A stretch of 43,321 nt of DNA from Bacillus subtilis subsp. subtilis (GTDB lineage: Bacteria; Pseudomonadota; Gammaproteobacteria; Xanthomonadales; Xanthomonadaceae). The first letter of the stretch is position 1. Every line of letters starts with the position of its first letter. Location: positions 1-43,321 of the forward strand of contig JAHREJ010000041.1 in assembly GCA_021733645.1 (NCBI GenBank), read 5' to 3'. A model generated the notes under the pieces. The model saw only the letters and a list, made by a program, of their open reading frames with translations, ran no database searches and was not told the origin of the DNA. The position numbers were made by a program, and so were the translations under genes. This document shows positions 1 through 7,205 of this stretch, one piece after another.

Positions 1-300
1 CATCTCATCGTGGCTACCGCGTGAGTTCCTGACTACTGTCAAAACCTCGGCGACTCGCTGCGACTCCGCTGCGGTGGGCCGGGTTCCGTTCCAGTGCGGC
101 TTGGGACAAATCGCCGCGGCGGATCGCGGAAGGCGCTACAGGCCAATGATCATCTGCAGGCCATGATTCAAGGCCGCTGAGGGCACACCCGCACGAGCGG
201 GGAATCGTGGCCGCGCGCGGCGGCGCGGTACACGGCCTATTGACCATATCCAGCTACGGAAGCGCCGCACGTATCTGGATAGCCGCAACACACCGAGTTC
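1..300. other. Left edge without a recognisable gene
   Basis: I see no convincing coding region here. The short open frames on both strands are Arg/Ala/Gly-rich and typical of non-coding high-GC DNA. The first 24 bases could be the end of a gene starting outside the window (frame reads HLIVATA then stop), but that cannot be supported. A weak inverted repeat, TATCCAG (247-253) with CTGGATA (275-281), lies downstream of the minus-strand acetyltransferase gene. Confidence 0.5.
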
Positions 301-325
301 GCATCAACCAACGGTCGATGGCTAC
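301..325 (-). repeat. SMAG-type REP element
   Basis: Read on the minus strand it begins GTAG and continues into a hairpin (CATCGACC / GGTTGATG). This is the layout of the Stenotrophomonas GTAG-headed REP family. It sits 19 bases past the stop codon of the acetyltransferase gene, the usual 3'-intergenic position, where it may limit mRNA decay or read-through. Confidence 0.7.
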
Positions 326-343
326 CGCCGGCGCACGGTGCGG

Positions 344-832
344 TCAGCTCGCCGCGAACGCGCGCAGCGCCTCGCCGTCCATCCGGTATACCGTCCACTC
401 GCTTTGCGGCCTGGCGCCGACGGCTTCGTAGAATTCGATCGCCGGGGTGTTCCAGTCCAGCACCGACCACTCGAACCGCCCACAGCCTTCGGCCACCGCG
501 ATGCGCGCGATGTGCTGCAGCAGCGCCTTGCCCGCCCCGCTGCCGCGATGCTCCGGGCTTACGTACAGGTCTTCCAGGTAGATGCCGTTGCGGCCCAGCC
601 AGGTGGAGTAGTTGTAGAAGTACACGACGTAGCCGATGGCCTGGCCACCGGCTTCGCAGATCAGCGCATGCGCCTTGGCATCGGGTCCGAACAGGCTGGC
701 GCGGATGCCGGCCTCGTCGGTCTGCACCGATGCTTCGGCCTTTTCATAGATCGCCAGTTCGCGGATGAAGCGCAGGATCAGCGCCGCATCGTCGGCGGTG
801 GCCTCGCGAAGGGTCACGGCAGCCACCGTCAT
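344..832 (-). CDS. GNAT-family N-acetyltransferase (diamine/thialysine acetyltransferase-like)
   Basis: A 162-residue single-domain GNAT enzyme, expected to move an acetyl group from acetyl-CoA to an amine in the cytoplasm. Motif A for CoA binding is visible as VSPEHRGSGAGKALL near residues 91-105. The following SVLDWNTPAIEFYEAVGA (123-140) and YSTWLGRNGIYLEDLY (75-90) resemble the spermidine/spermine and thialysine acetyltransferase branch. A GAGGGG ribosome site lies 7 bases before the ATG. The gene starts 3 bases after rpe ends, so the two are very likely co-transcribed. The exact substrate cannot be read from sequence; polyamines or lysine analogues are an inference from similarity. Confidence 0.88.
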   Translation of the reverse strand: MTVAAVTLREATADDAALILRFIRELAIYEKAEASVQTDEAGIRASLFGPDAKAHALICEAGGQAIGYVVYFYNYSTWLGRNGIYLEDLYVSPEHRGSGAGKALLQHIARIAVAEGCGRFEWSVLDWNTPAIEFYEAVGARPQSEWTVYRMDGEALRAFAAS

Positions 833-835
833 GGT

Positions 836-1513
836 TCAGCCCCTCGCCTTGGCAACGTTGTGACGCATCTGGTCGATCACGTCCTTGTAGCCGATCGGGG
901 CGTTGAAGATCGCCGAGCCGGCCACGAAGGTGTCGGCACCGGCCGCGGCGATCGCGCCGATGTTGTCGGCCTTCACGCCACCGTCGATCTCCAGGCGCAC
1001 GTCGCGGCCGCTGGCATCAATCTTCTGGCGCACCACGCGCAGCTTGTCCAGCGCCGAGGGAATGAACGCCTGGCCACCGAAGCCCGGGTTGACCGACATC
1101 AGCAGCACCAGGTCCAGGTCGTCCAGCACCCAGTCCAGGATGTCCAGCGGGGTGGCCGGGTTGAGCACGATGCCTGGCTTGCAGCCCAGCGAACGGATCA
1201 GCTGGATGGTGCGGTGCACGTGGCGCGACGCTTCGGGGTGGAAGCTGATGTAGGTGGCACCGGCCTCGGCGAAGTCCGGGATGATGCGGTCCACCGGTTC
1301 GACCATCAGGTGCACGTCGATGGGGGCGGTGACGCCGTGCTTGCGCAGGGCCTGGCAGACCATCGGGCCGATGGTCAGGTTGGGCACGTAATGGTTGTCC
1401 ATCACATCGAAATGCACCCAGTCCGCACCGGCGGCGAGCACGTTGTCCACTTCCTCGCCCAGGCGGGCGAAATTGGCGGACAGGATGGACGGGGCGATGA
1501 TGCAGTTGGACAT
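836..1513 (-). CDS. rpe: Ribulose-phosphate 3-epimerase
   Basis: Interconverts D-ribulose 5-phosphate and D-xylulose 5-phosphate in the pentose phosphate pathway. The 225-residue product has the family's standard length and TIM-barrel landmarks: the N-terminal [15 protein letters not shown], metal/catalytic segments [20 protein letters not shown] and LEIDGGV, the loop [10 protein letters not shown], and the phosphate-binding end FVAGSAIF. The open frame runs further upstream, but the ATG at 1513 is chosen because the family begins there and GAAGG lies 7 bases before it. It lies 44 bases downstream of the J-domain gene and 3 bases upstream of the acetyltransferase gene, probably one transcript. 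Confidence 0.97.
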   Translation of the reverse strand: MSNCIIAPSILSANFARLGEEVDNVLAAGADWVHFDVMDNHYVPNLTIGPMVCQALRKHGVTAPIDVHLMVEPVDRIIPDFAEAGATYISFHPEASRHVHRTIQLIRSLGCKPGIVLNPATPLDILDWVLDDLDLVLLMSVNPGFGGQAFIPSALDKLRVVRQKIDASGRDVRLEIDGGVKADNIGAIAAAGADTFVAGSAIFNAPIGYKDVIDQMRHNVAKARG

Positions 1514-1557
1514 GGCCGGGCCTTCAGTACTTGGAAAGGGGGTAGCGCCGCGCGCGA

Positions 1558-1887
1558 TCAGCGCTTGCGCAGGGTCTTGATGCGGTCGTAGGCGGCGTTG
1601 AGCAGGCGCGACTTGCGCTCGGCCTGCTGGCGCAGCTCCGGGGCGGCGCCGACAACCTTGTCGGGGTGGTACTGGGACATCAGCCGGCGGTAGGCCAGGT
1701 CGACCTCGGCATCGGTGGCCTCGGAGGTCAGCCCCAGTTCGCGATACGGGTTCTCCTTGTTCAGGCGGAACCAGTCGGCGTCGAAAGCATGCCCGATCAG
1801 CAGGCCAACCACGGCACCAAACAGCGGATTGGGCCTGAACAGCAGGGCCCCGGCGATGAATCCGAGCAGTTTTCCGTACCAGCGCAT
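1558..1887 (-). CDS. Membrane-anchored J-domain protein, short DjlA-like
   Basis: A 109-residue J-domain co-chaperone expected to stimulate DnaK ATPase activity at the inner membrane. The N-terminus has one hydrophobic segment (about residues 8-33) followed by GLLIGHAFD, which closely matches the start of DjlA. The C-terminal half is a J domain with the invariant HPD (residues 74-76) and the DjlA-like stretch [12 protein letters not shown]. The central TerB-like domain of normal DjlA (about 270 residues in E. coli) is absent, so anchor and J domain are joined directly. The start at 1887 is chosen over the ATG at 1923 because [10 protein letters not shown] mirrors the DjlA start; neither has a clear ribosome site. 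First gene of the rpe group. Confidence 0.85.
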   Translation of the reverse strand: MRWYGKLLGFIAGALLFRPNPLFGAVVGLLIGHAFDADWFRLNKENPYRELGLTSEATDAEVDLAYRRLMSQYHPDKVVGAAPELRQQAERKSRLLNAAYDRIKTLRKR

Positions 1888-2028
1888 GGGGTCTGGGCGG
1901 CCGTGGCAACAAAGGAGCCCCATTTTACGTCACAGCGGGCCCAACCCGCTTTACACTAGGCCGCCCGCTGTCTGTGCGGGCCCTCAGGGTCCCTTGGACG
2001 GCTGTCATGACAAGCCCCAGGAGTGCCC

Positions 2029-2955
2029 GTGCCGACCACGTTGTTGCAATCCGATCTCCCCGGCCTGCCCTTGCGCCATCGCGGCAAGGTGCGTGATGTT
2101 TTTGACATTCCGCGCGACCGGCTGCCCGCCGGCACACCGCCGGGGGAATATCTGCTGATGGTCGCCACCGACCGTCTGTCGGCCTTCGACGTGGTGCTGC
2201 CCGATCCGATCCCGGGCAAGGGCGAAATGCTCTGCCAGGTGTCGAACTTCTGGTTCGCCAAGACCGCCCACCTGATGCCCAACCACCTGACCGGCATCGA
2301 CGTGGCCAGCGTGTTGCCCGAGGGCGTGGACCCGGTGCTGTATGCCAAGCGCGCGGTGGTCACCCGCAAGCTCAAGCCGGTCCCGGTGGAGGCCATTGCG
2401 CGCGGCTACCTGATCGGCAGCGGCTGGAAGGATTACCAGCGCACCGGCAAGATCAGCGGCATCGACCTGCCCGACGGCCTGCGCCAGGCCGAGCAGCTGC
2501 CCGAACCGATCTTCACCCCGTCCACCAAGGCCGCCGTGGGCGACCATGACGAGAACATCGATTTCGATGCGATGGTCAAGGCGGTGGGTGCAGACCTGGC
2601 CGAGCGCGTCCGCGATGCCACCCTGCGCATCTACAAGTTCGCCGCCGATTACGCGCGCGAGCGCGGCATCATCCTGGCCGACACCAAGTTCGAGTTCGGC
2701 ACCGATGCCGACGGCCGCCTGTACATCATGGACGAGATGCTGACCCCGGATTCCTCGCGCTACTGGCCGGCCGACGAGTACGAAGTGGGCACCAGCCCGC
2801 CGAGCTACGACAAGCAGTTCGTGCGCGATTACCTGGAGACGCTGGACTGGGGCAAGACCGCCCCGGGCCCGACCATCCCGGCCGACATCATCGAGCGCAC
2901 CCGCGCCAAATACGCCGAGGCGCTGCAGCGTCTGGCCGGGATCAGCGTCGACTGA
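2029..2955 (+). CDS. purC: Phosphoribosylaminoimidazole-succinocarboxamide synthase
   Basis: Joins CAIR and aspartate with ATP to make SAICAR, step 8 of de novo purine synthesis. The 308-residue protein has the family landmarks: HRGKVRDVF near the N-terminus, [19 protein letters not shown], the [24 protein letters not shown] region (written here in two pieces: [10 protein letters not shown] and [14 protein letters not shown]), and the ATP/Mg site around [21 protein letters not shown] ([16 protein letters not shown]). The length is that of the longer SAICAR synthase form. I take the GTG at 2029 because AGGAG (2018-2022) is 6 bases before it; the in-frame GTG at 2023 abuts the ribosome site. 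It appears to be a single-gene unit, divergent from the J-domain gene. Confidence 0.96.
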   Translation: MPTTLLQSDLPGLPLRHRGKVRDVFDIPRDRLPAGTPPGEYLLMVATDRLSAFDVVLPDPIPGKGEMLCQVSNFWFAKTAHLMPNHLTGIDVASVLPEGVDPVLYAKRAVVTRKLKPVPVEAIARGYLIGSGWKDYQRTGKISGIDLPDGLRQAEQLPEPIFTPSTKAAVGDHDENIDFDAMVKAVGADLAERVRDATLRIYKFAADYARERGIILADTKFEFGTDADGRLYIMDEMLTPDSSRYWPADEYEVGTSPPSYDKQFVRDYLETLDWGKTAPGPTIPADIIERTRAKYAEALQRLAGISVD

Positions 2956-2963
2956 GTCGCCTG

Positions 2964-2990
2964 CGCCCCCGGCTGTCATGGTCGGGGGCG
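2964..2990. terminator. GC hairpin after purC, possible terminator
   Basis: CGCCCCCG (2964-2971) pairs perfectly with CGGGGGCG (2983-2990), starting 8 bases past the purC stop. No T-run follows, so intrinsic termination is uncertain; it may only stabilise the mRNA end. A second small repeat, ATGGTCG / CGACCAT, overlaps it. Confidence 0.4.
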
Positions 2991-3037
2991 TCGGTCGACC
3001 ATCGCGCGCAGCGCGAGGGGTGTTGTCTGGGCGAAGA

Positions 3038-3062
3038 GCAGTCGACCAACGGTCGACTCTAC
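3038..3062 (-). repeat. SMAG-type REP element
   Basis: On the minus strand it reads GTAGAGTCGACCGTTGGTCG and so on: the GTAG head plus a near-perfect palindrome. It lies between purC and the Mpo1-like gene. Confidence 0.8.
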
Positions 3063-3107
3063 GAGCGCCCCCTCTACCCCCAGGCCTTGCGGGAGTATGC
3101 TGGCGGC

Positions 3108-3593
3108 ATGCAGACCACCACCCAGCTTGCACGCCCGATCGACCGCTACTTCGCCAGCTACTCCGACGACCACCGCAATGTGCTCAACCAGCGCATTCAC
3201 GTGGTGGCGGTGCCGGCGATCCTGTGGTCGGTGGTGGCCCTGTTGTGGTGCCTGCCGCCCTTGATCACCTGGTTCCAGAACGGGATCTGGTCGGCGTTTG
3301 CGATGTTCGCCGCCTGGTGCTTCTACAACCGGCTGTCGCGTCCGCTCGGGATCGGCATGTTGGCGATGCTCTTCGTGTTCGGCTGCCTGTGCCGCCTGCT
3401 GGAGGCCGAAATCGGCCTGCACAACCTGCTCTGGGTGGCCATCGGGGTATTCGTGGTGGCCTGGGTGGCGCAGTTTGTGGGCCACAAGTACGAGGGCCGC
3501 AAACCCAGCTTCCTGACGGATCTGACGTACCTGCTGATCGGGCCGGCCTGGGTCATGGCCAAGTTGTATCGGCGGTTGGGCGTGCCGTATTGA
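3108..3593 (+). CDS. Mpo1-like (DUF962) membrane protein
   Basis: A 161-residue integral membrane protein of the Mpo1/DUF962 family, named after a yeast 2-hydroxy fatty acid dioxygenase; whether this bacterial member has that activity is not known from sequence. Four hydrophobic segments are visible (about residues 34-54, 60-80, 84-100 and 106-124). The conserved N-terminal YFASYSDDHRNVLNQRIHVVAVP carries the two His residues typical of the family (YSDDHRNVLNQ and RIHVVAVP). The ATG at 3108 is chosen; a TTG at 3087 would add seven residues not typical of the family. It stands alone, with REP copies on both sides. Confidence 0.82.
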   Translation: MQTTTQLARPIDRYFASYSDDHRNVLNQRIHVVAVPAILWSVVALLWCLPPLITWFQNGIWSAFAMFAAWCFYNRLSRPLGIGMLAMLFVFGCLCRLLEAEIGLHNLLWVAIGVFVVAWVAQFVGHKYEGRKPSFLTDLTYLLIGPAWVMAKLYRRLGVPY

Positions 3594-3600
3594 GGACTCC

Positions 3601-3623
3601 GGCCGACCCACGGTCGGCAGCTA
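3601..3623 (-). repeat. SMAG-type REP element
   Basis: Minus-strand reading GTAGCTGCCGACCGTGGGTC and so on: GTAG head and palindromic body. It starts 7 bases after the stop codon of the Mpo1-like gene. Confidence 0.75.
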
Positions 3624-3881
3624 CCCAAGGGTGAGGCCATTGCCCCGGGTGCTCCCCTTTTTCTGAACAGGATGGATGCTCACCGGCACGCGACGCCGGG
3701 ACGTCCAGCATCACCGTGGGCGGGCAATTTCATGCACCCGGCGTTCATCTTCGTGCAGGGGTGCAGCCCCTGCCATTGCTGGCTCCGGACCCGCTCGAGG
3801 GGCCAGATCCGGCAAAGTCGAGGACCTCGATCCATACGCCCTCCAGCGGTCTCGAATGGGCGCGATACAAGGGCTGAAAAA

Positions 3882-3956
3882 ATGAATCACGCACGTTACA
3901 TGCAATTGGGGGCGTATTCGGGTCTATCGGCAGCAATTGACTGCCTGATAGACTAA
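3882..3956 (+). CDS. Possible 24-residue leader peptide upstream of mrpA
   Basis: A short frame, MNHARYMQLGAYSGLSAAID followed by CLID, starts at an ATG with AAGGG 8 bases upstream and ends in TAA at 3956, 31 bases before mrpA. Its last codons lie inside the hairpin at 3922-3953, so a ribosome on this frame would open that hairpin. That is the layout of a translational leader. No known function; this could be chance, since short frames with a ribosome-site-like purine run do occur randomly. Confidence 0.3.
   Translation: MNHARYMQLGAYSGLSAAIDCLID
3922..3953 (+). promoter_or_regulatory. Strong inverted repeat 35 bases before mrpA
   Basis: GTCTATCGGCAG (3922-3933) pairs with CTGCCTGATAGAC (3941-3953) as a 12-bp stem with one bulged T and a 7-base loop. 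No T-run follows, so it is not an ordinary terminator. It could be a repressor site in DNA or a control hairpin in the mRNA of the antiporter operon. Confidence 0.5.
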
Positions 3957-3987
3957 ACGGCCTGCTCGTGAATCCCGTATTCCCTGC

Positions 3988-6816
3988 ATGAATCCCAGCC
4001 TGCTCCTGCTGCTTGCCCTGCCCTTCCTGATGGCCGTGGCAGTCGCGTCATTGCGTCACACCTCCCGCTCCACGGCCGCCTGGTTGGCCGCGGCAGCGCC
4101 GTTGGGAGGGCTGGCGCTGCTGGCCACCCTGACCCCGACCATCATGGATGGCGGTGTCGTCCGTAGTTTCGGCCAGTGGCTGCCGCAGATCGGGCTGGCC
4201 TTCTCGCTACGCCTGGACGGCCTGGCCTGGATGTTCGCCGGCATGGTGCTGGCCATCGGCGCGCTGGTGGTGATGTATGCGCATTACTACCTCAGCGCGC
4301 GCGACAGCGCCCACCGCTTCTACTGCTACCTGCTGCTGTTCATGGGCGCCATGCTGGGCATGGTGCTGTCAGGCAACCTGCTGCTGCTGATGGTGTTCTG
4401 GGAAATGACCAGCATCAGCTCGTTCCTGCTGATCGGCTTCTGGTCGCACCGCCAGGATGCGCGTGAAGGCGCGCGGATGGCGCTGGTGGTCACCGGCGGC
4501 GGCGGCCTGGCCCTGCTCGGCGGCGTGCTGCTGATCGGCCGCATCGTGGGCAGCTTCGAGCTGGACGCGGTGCTGGCCAGTGGTGACCTGATCCGCGCCA
4601 GCGCGCTGTACCCCTACGCGCTGTTCCTGGTGCTGGCGGGCATCTTCACCAAGAGCGCGCAGTTCCCGTTCCATTTCTGGCTGCCGCATGCGATGGCCGC
4701 CCCCACCCCGGTGTCGGCGTACCTGCACTCGGCCACGATGGTCAAAGCCGGCGTGTTCCTGCTGGCGCGGCTGCACCCGGCGCTGGCCGGCACCGAGCTG
4801 TTCTTCTATACGGTCAGCGGGATCGGCGCGATCACGCTGTTGATCGGTGCCTGGAACGCGATCTTCCAGCATGACCTCAAGGGCCTGCTGGCCTATTCGA
4901 CGATCTCGCACCTGGGCCTGATCACCATGCTGTTCGGGCTGTCCACGCCGATGGCGGTGGTGGCCGGCGTGTTCCACATCCTCAACCACGCCACCTTCAA
5001 GGCCTCGCTGTTCATGGCCGCGGGCATCATCGACCACGAAACCGGCACCCGCGACATGCGCAAGCTGGGCGGGCTGCGGCGGCTGATGCCCTTCACCAGC
5101 GCGCTGGCGATCATCGCCTCGCTGGCGATGGCCGGCATTCCGCTGCTCAACGGCTTCCTGTCCAAGGAGATGCTGTTTGCCGAAGCGTTGACCGCCGGCG
5201 GCCCGGAAACCATGCGCGTGGCGATGTCCATCGCCGCACTGCTGGCCGGCGTGTTCGGCGTGGCCTACAGCCTGCGCTTCGTGCACGACACCTTCTTCGG
5301 CAAGGGACCGCATGACCTGGACCGGGTGCCGCACGAACCGCCGCGCTGGATGAAGGTGCCGGTGGAGATCCTGGTGGTGCTCTGCGTGGCGGTCGGCGTG
5401 GCCCCGGCCATCACCGTTGCCCCGGTACTGCACGCGGCGGCATCATCGATCCTGGGCCCGGCAATGCCGGCCTACAGCCTGTCGGTCTGGCACGGCTTCA
5501 ACCTGCCGCTGATGATGAGCATCGCCGGCGTGGTGGGCGGTATCGCGCTGTACTTCGGCCTGCGCCGCCTGATCAACCTGCACGCCGTGGTGACCCGCAC
5601 GATCGGGCGCAATCTCTTCCACAAGCAGCTGGACCTGGTGTTCGGCTTCGCCCACCGGCTGACCCAGGCGCTGGCCAACGGCAGCCTGCAGCGCATGCTG
5701 ATGGCGCTGGTGGTGGTGGCCATTGTGGTGGCGCTGGCCCCGTTCGTGGCCAACCCCGGCTCACCGAACTGGCCCTCACCGCAGCCGCTGCCGCTGCTGG
5801 GCTGGACCCTGTGGGCGGTGATGATGGCGTGCGCGGTGAGCGCGCTGTTCGTGTATCGGCAGCGCCTGCTGGCGGTGCTGGTGCTGGGCGGCGTCGGGCT
5901 GATGGTGTCGCTGACCTTCGTGTTCCTGTCTGCCCCGGACCTGGCGCTGACCCAGTTGCTGGTGGAGATGGTCACCCTGGTACTGATGCTGCTGGGCATG
6001 AACTACCTGCCCGCGCAGTCGCCGCCGGAACACTCGCGCTGGCGCAAGCGCCGCGATGCGGTGATTGCGCTGGTCGGCGGTGGCGGCCTGGCCGCGCTGG
6101 CCTACACCGCGATGACCCTGCCGCCCAACACCATGGCCGGCGAGCTGGTCGCGCGCGCCCTGCCCGAAGCCTATGGGCAGAACGTGGTCAACGTGATCCT
6201 GGTCGACTTCCGCGGCTTCGATACCTTCGGTGAGATCACCGTGTTCGGCATCGCCGCGCTGGTGGTGCACGCCATGCTGCGGCGTTCGCGCATGGCCCCG
6301 GAGCAGATCATGCCCGGCCCGCCGATCAAGCTGCCGGTGCCGGCCGACCTGGCCCAGATCATGTTCCCGCTGACGCTCACCGTGTCGATCTTCCTGTTCC
6401 TGCGCGGCCACAACGCGCCCGGCGGCGGCTTCATCGCCGGCCTGGTGCTGGCGGTACCGCTGTTGATCCAGTACGTCATCCAGGGCACCACCTCGGTGGA
6501 ATCGCGCTTTGGTTTCGACTACATCCGCTGCATCGGTGCCGGCCTGCTGATCGCCATCGTCAGCGGCAGCGCCTCGATGTTGTTCGGCGTGCCGTTCCTG
6601 ACCAGCGGCCACCTGGACCTGCATCTGCCGTTGATCGGCCAGGTGCCGCTGGCCAGCGCGATCGGCTTTGATACCGGCGTGTACCTGGTGGTGTTCGGCG
6701 GGGCGATGCTGATCCTGTCGATGATGGGCACGATCAAGCCCTCGCGTACCCGCAACGCCCGCAAGGGCGAGATCGATCCCAACCGACGTTCGGCAAAGAC
6801 CGGGGAGATGCACTGA
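3988..6816 (+). CDS. mrpA: Mrp/Pha cation:proton antiporter subunit A fused to subunit B
   Basis: The large subunit of the multi-subunit Na+(K+)/H+ antiporter, which uses the proton gradient to expel monovalent cations and keep cytoplasmic pH. The 942-residue polytopic protein has the NuoL-like proton-channel domain in its first two thirds (FPFHFWLPHAMAAPTPVSAY near 228-247, then FNHATFKASLF-type segment and STISHLGLITM near 306). The C-terminal part (about 780-920: RGHNAPGGGFIAGLVLA) is the MrpB domain, so A and B are one chain, as in rhizobial PhaAB. It is first in the six-gene operon; its TGA overlaps the mrpC ATG (TGATG). The ATG at 3988 lacks a strong ribosome site. Confidence 0.95.
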   Translation: MNPSLLLLLALPFLMAVAVASLRHTSRSTAAWLAAAAPLGGLALLATLTPTIMDGGVVRSFGQWLPQIGLAFSLRLDGLAWMFAGMVLAIGALVVMYAHYYLSARDSAHRFYCYLLLFMGAMLGMVLSGNLLLLMVFWEMTSISSFLLIGFWSHRQDAREGARMALVVTGGGGLALLGGVLLIGRIVGSFELDAVLASGDLIRASALYPYALFLVLAGIFTKSAQFPFHFWLPHAMAAPTPVSAYLHSATMVKAGVFLLARLHPALAGTELFFYTVSGIGAITLLIGAWNAIFQHDLKGLLAYSTISHLGLITMLFGLSTPMAVVAGVFHILNHATFKASLFMAAGIIDHETGTRDMRKLGGLRRLMPFTSALAIIASLAMAGIPLLNGFLSKEMLFAEALTAGGPETMRVAMSIAALLAGVFGVAYSLRFVHDTFFGKGPHDLDRVPHEPPRWMKVPVEILVVLCVAVGVAPAITVAPVLHAAASSILGPAMPAYSLSVWHGFNLPLMMSIAGVVGGIALYFGLRRLINLHAVVTRTIGRNLFHKQLDLVFGFAHRLTQALANGSLQRMLMALVVVAIVVALAPFVANPGSPNWPSPQPLPLLGWTLWAVMMACAVSALFVYRQRLLAVLVLGGVGLMVSLTFVFLSAPDLALTQLLVEMVTLVLMLLGMNYLPAQSPPEHSRWRKRRDAVIALVGGGGLAALAYTAMTLPPNTMAGELVARALPEAYGQNVVNVILVDFRGFDTFGEITVFGIAALVVHAMLRRSRMAPEQIMPGPPIKLPVPADLAQIMFPLTLTVSIFLFLRGHNAPGGGFIAGLVLAVPLLIQYVIQGTTSVESRFGFDYIRCIGAGLLIAIVSGSASMLFGVPFLTSGHLDLHLPLIGQVPLASAIGFDTGVYLVVFGGAMLILSMMGTIKPSRTRNARKGEIDPNRRSAKTGEMH

Positions 6817-7205
6817 TGGAACTGGCCCTGGCAAGCGCGATTGGTGTGTTGAGCGCGATCGGCATCTACCTGTTGCTGCGCGCGCGCACCTTCGATGTCA
6901 TCCTGGGGATGACCTTCCTGTCCTATGCCACCAACCTGCTGATCTTCGCCGGCGGCCGCCTGGTGATGGGCAAGGCGCCGGTGCTGCGTGAGGGCATCGA
7001 CAGCAACCTGGGCAACTACACCGATCCGCTGCCACAGGCCCTGGTGCTGACGGCGATCGTGATTGCCTTTGCGATGACCGCCGTGAGCATCGTGCTGGCC
7101 ATGCGCAGCCGCAGCGACAACCACAGCGACCACGTCGACGCGCACGAAGAGGACGCCGACGATGCACCGGCCGATACCGCGCCGGGCCGGGAGGGCGGCG
7201 CATGA
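6816..7205 (+). CDS. mrpC: Mrp antiporter subunit C
   Basis: A 129-residue NuoK-like subunit with three transmembrane helices (about residues 3-20, 26-48 and 72-98). It includes the family segment RARTFDVILGMTFLSYATNL and ends in an acidic, histidine-containing tail (about 105-129). GGGGAG precedes the ATG, which overlaps the mrpA stop. It is required with the other Mrp subunits for a working antiporter complex in the inner membrane. Its own stop overlaps the mrpD ATG (ATGA), so translation is coupled. Confidence 0.95.
   Translation: MELALASAIGVLSAIGIYLLLRARTFDVILGMTFLSYATNLLIFAGGRLVMGKAPVLREGIDSNLGNYTDPLPQALVLTAIVIAFAMTAVSIVLAMRSRSDNHSDHVDAHEEDADDAPADTAPGREGGA

Larger units (their letters stand above)
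3594..3987. other. 394-base leader region of the mrp operon
   Basis: This gap holds a REP copy and a series of small inverted repeats: GCAGGGG/CCCCTGC (3755-3773), CTGGC/GCCAG just after it, and TCGAGG/CCTCGA in 3810-3835. It also holds a possible leader reading frame (3882-3956) and a 12-bp hairpin (3922-3953) just before mrpA. I do not recognise a known riboswitch class here. The spacing suggests a long structured 5' leader for the antiporter operon, but this is inference. Confidence 0.5.

Noticed and set aside
338..1591. 417-codon plus-strand open frame across the GNAT and rpe genes
   Set aside because: It is antisense to two well-supported genes and has an Arg/His/Gly-rich composition typical of the shadow of a high-GC gene.
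3755..3835. Hairpins before mrp considered as a known Na+ or Mn2+ riboswitch
   Set aside because: I could not match the conserved sequence of any riboswitch class; kept only as unassigned leader structure.
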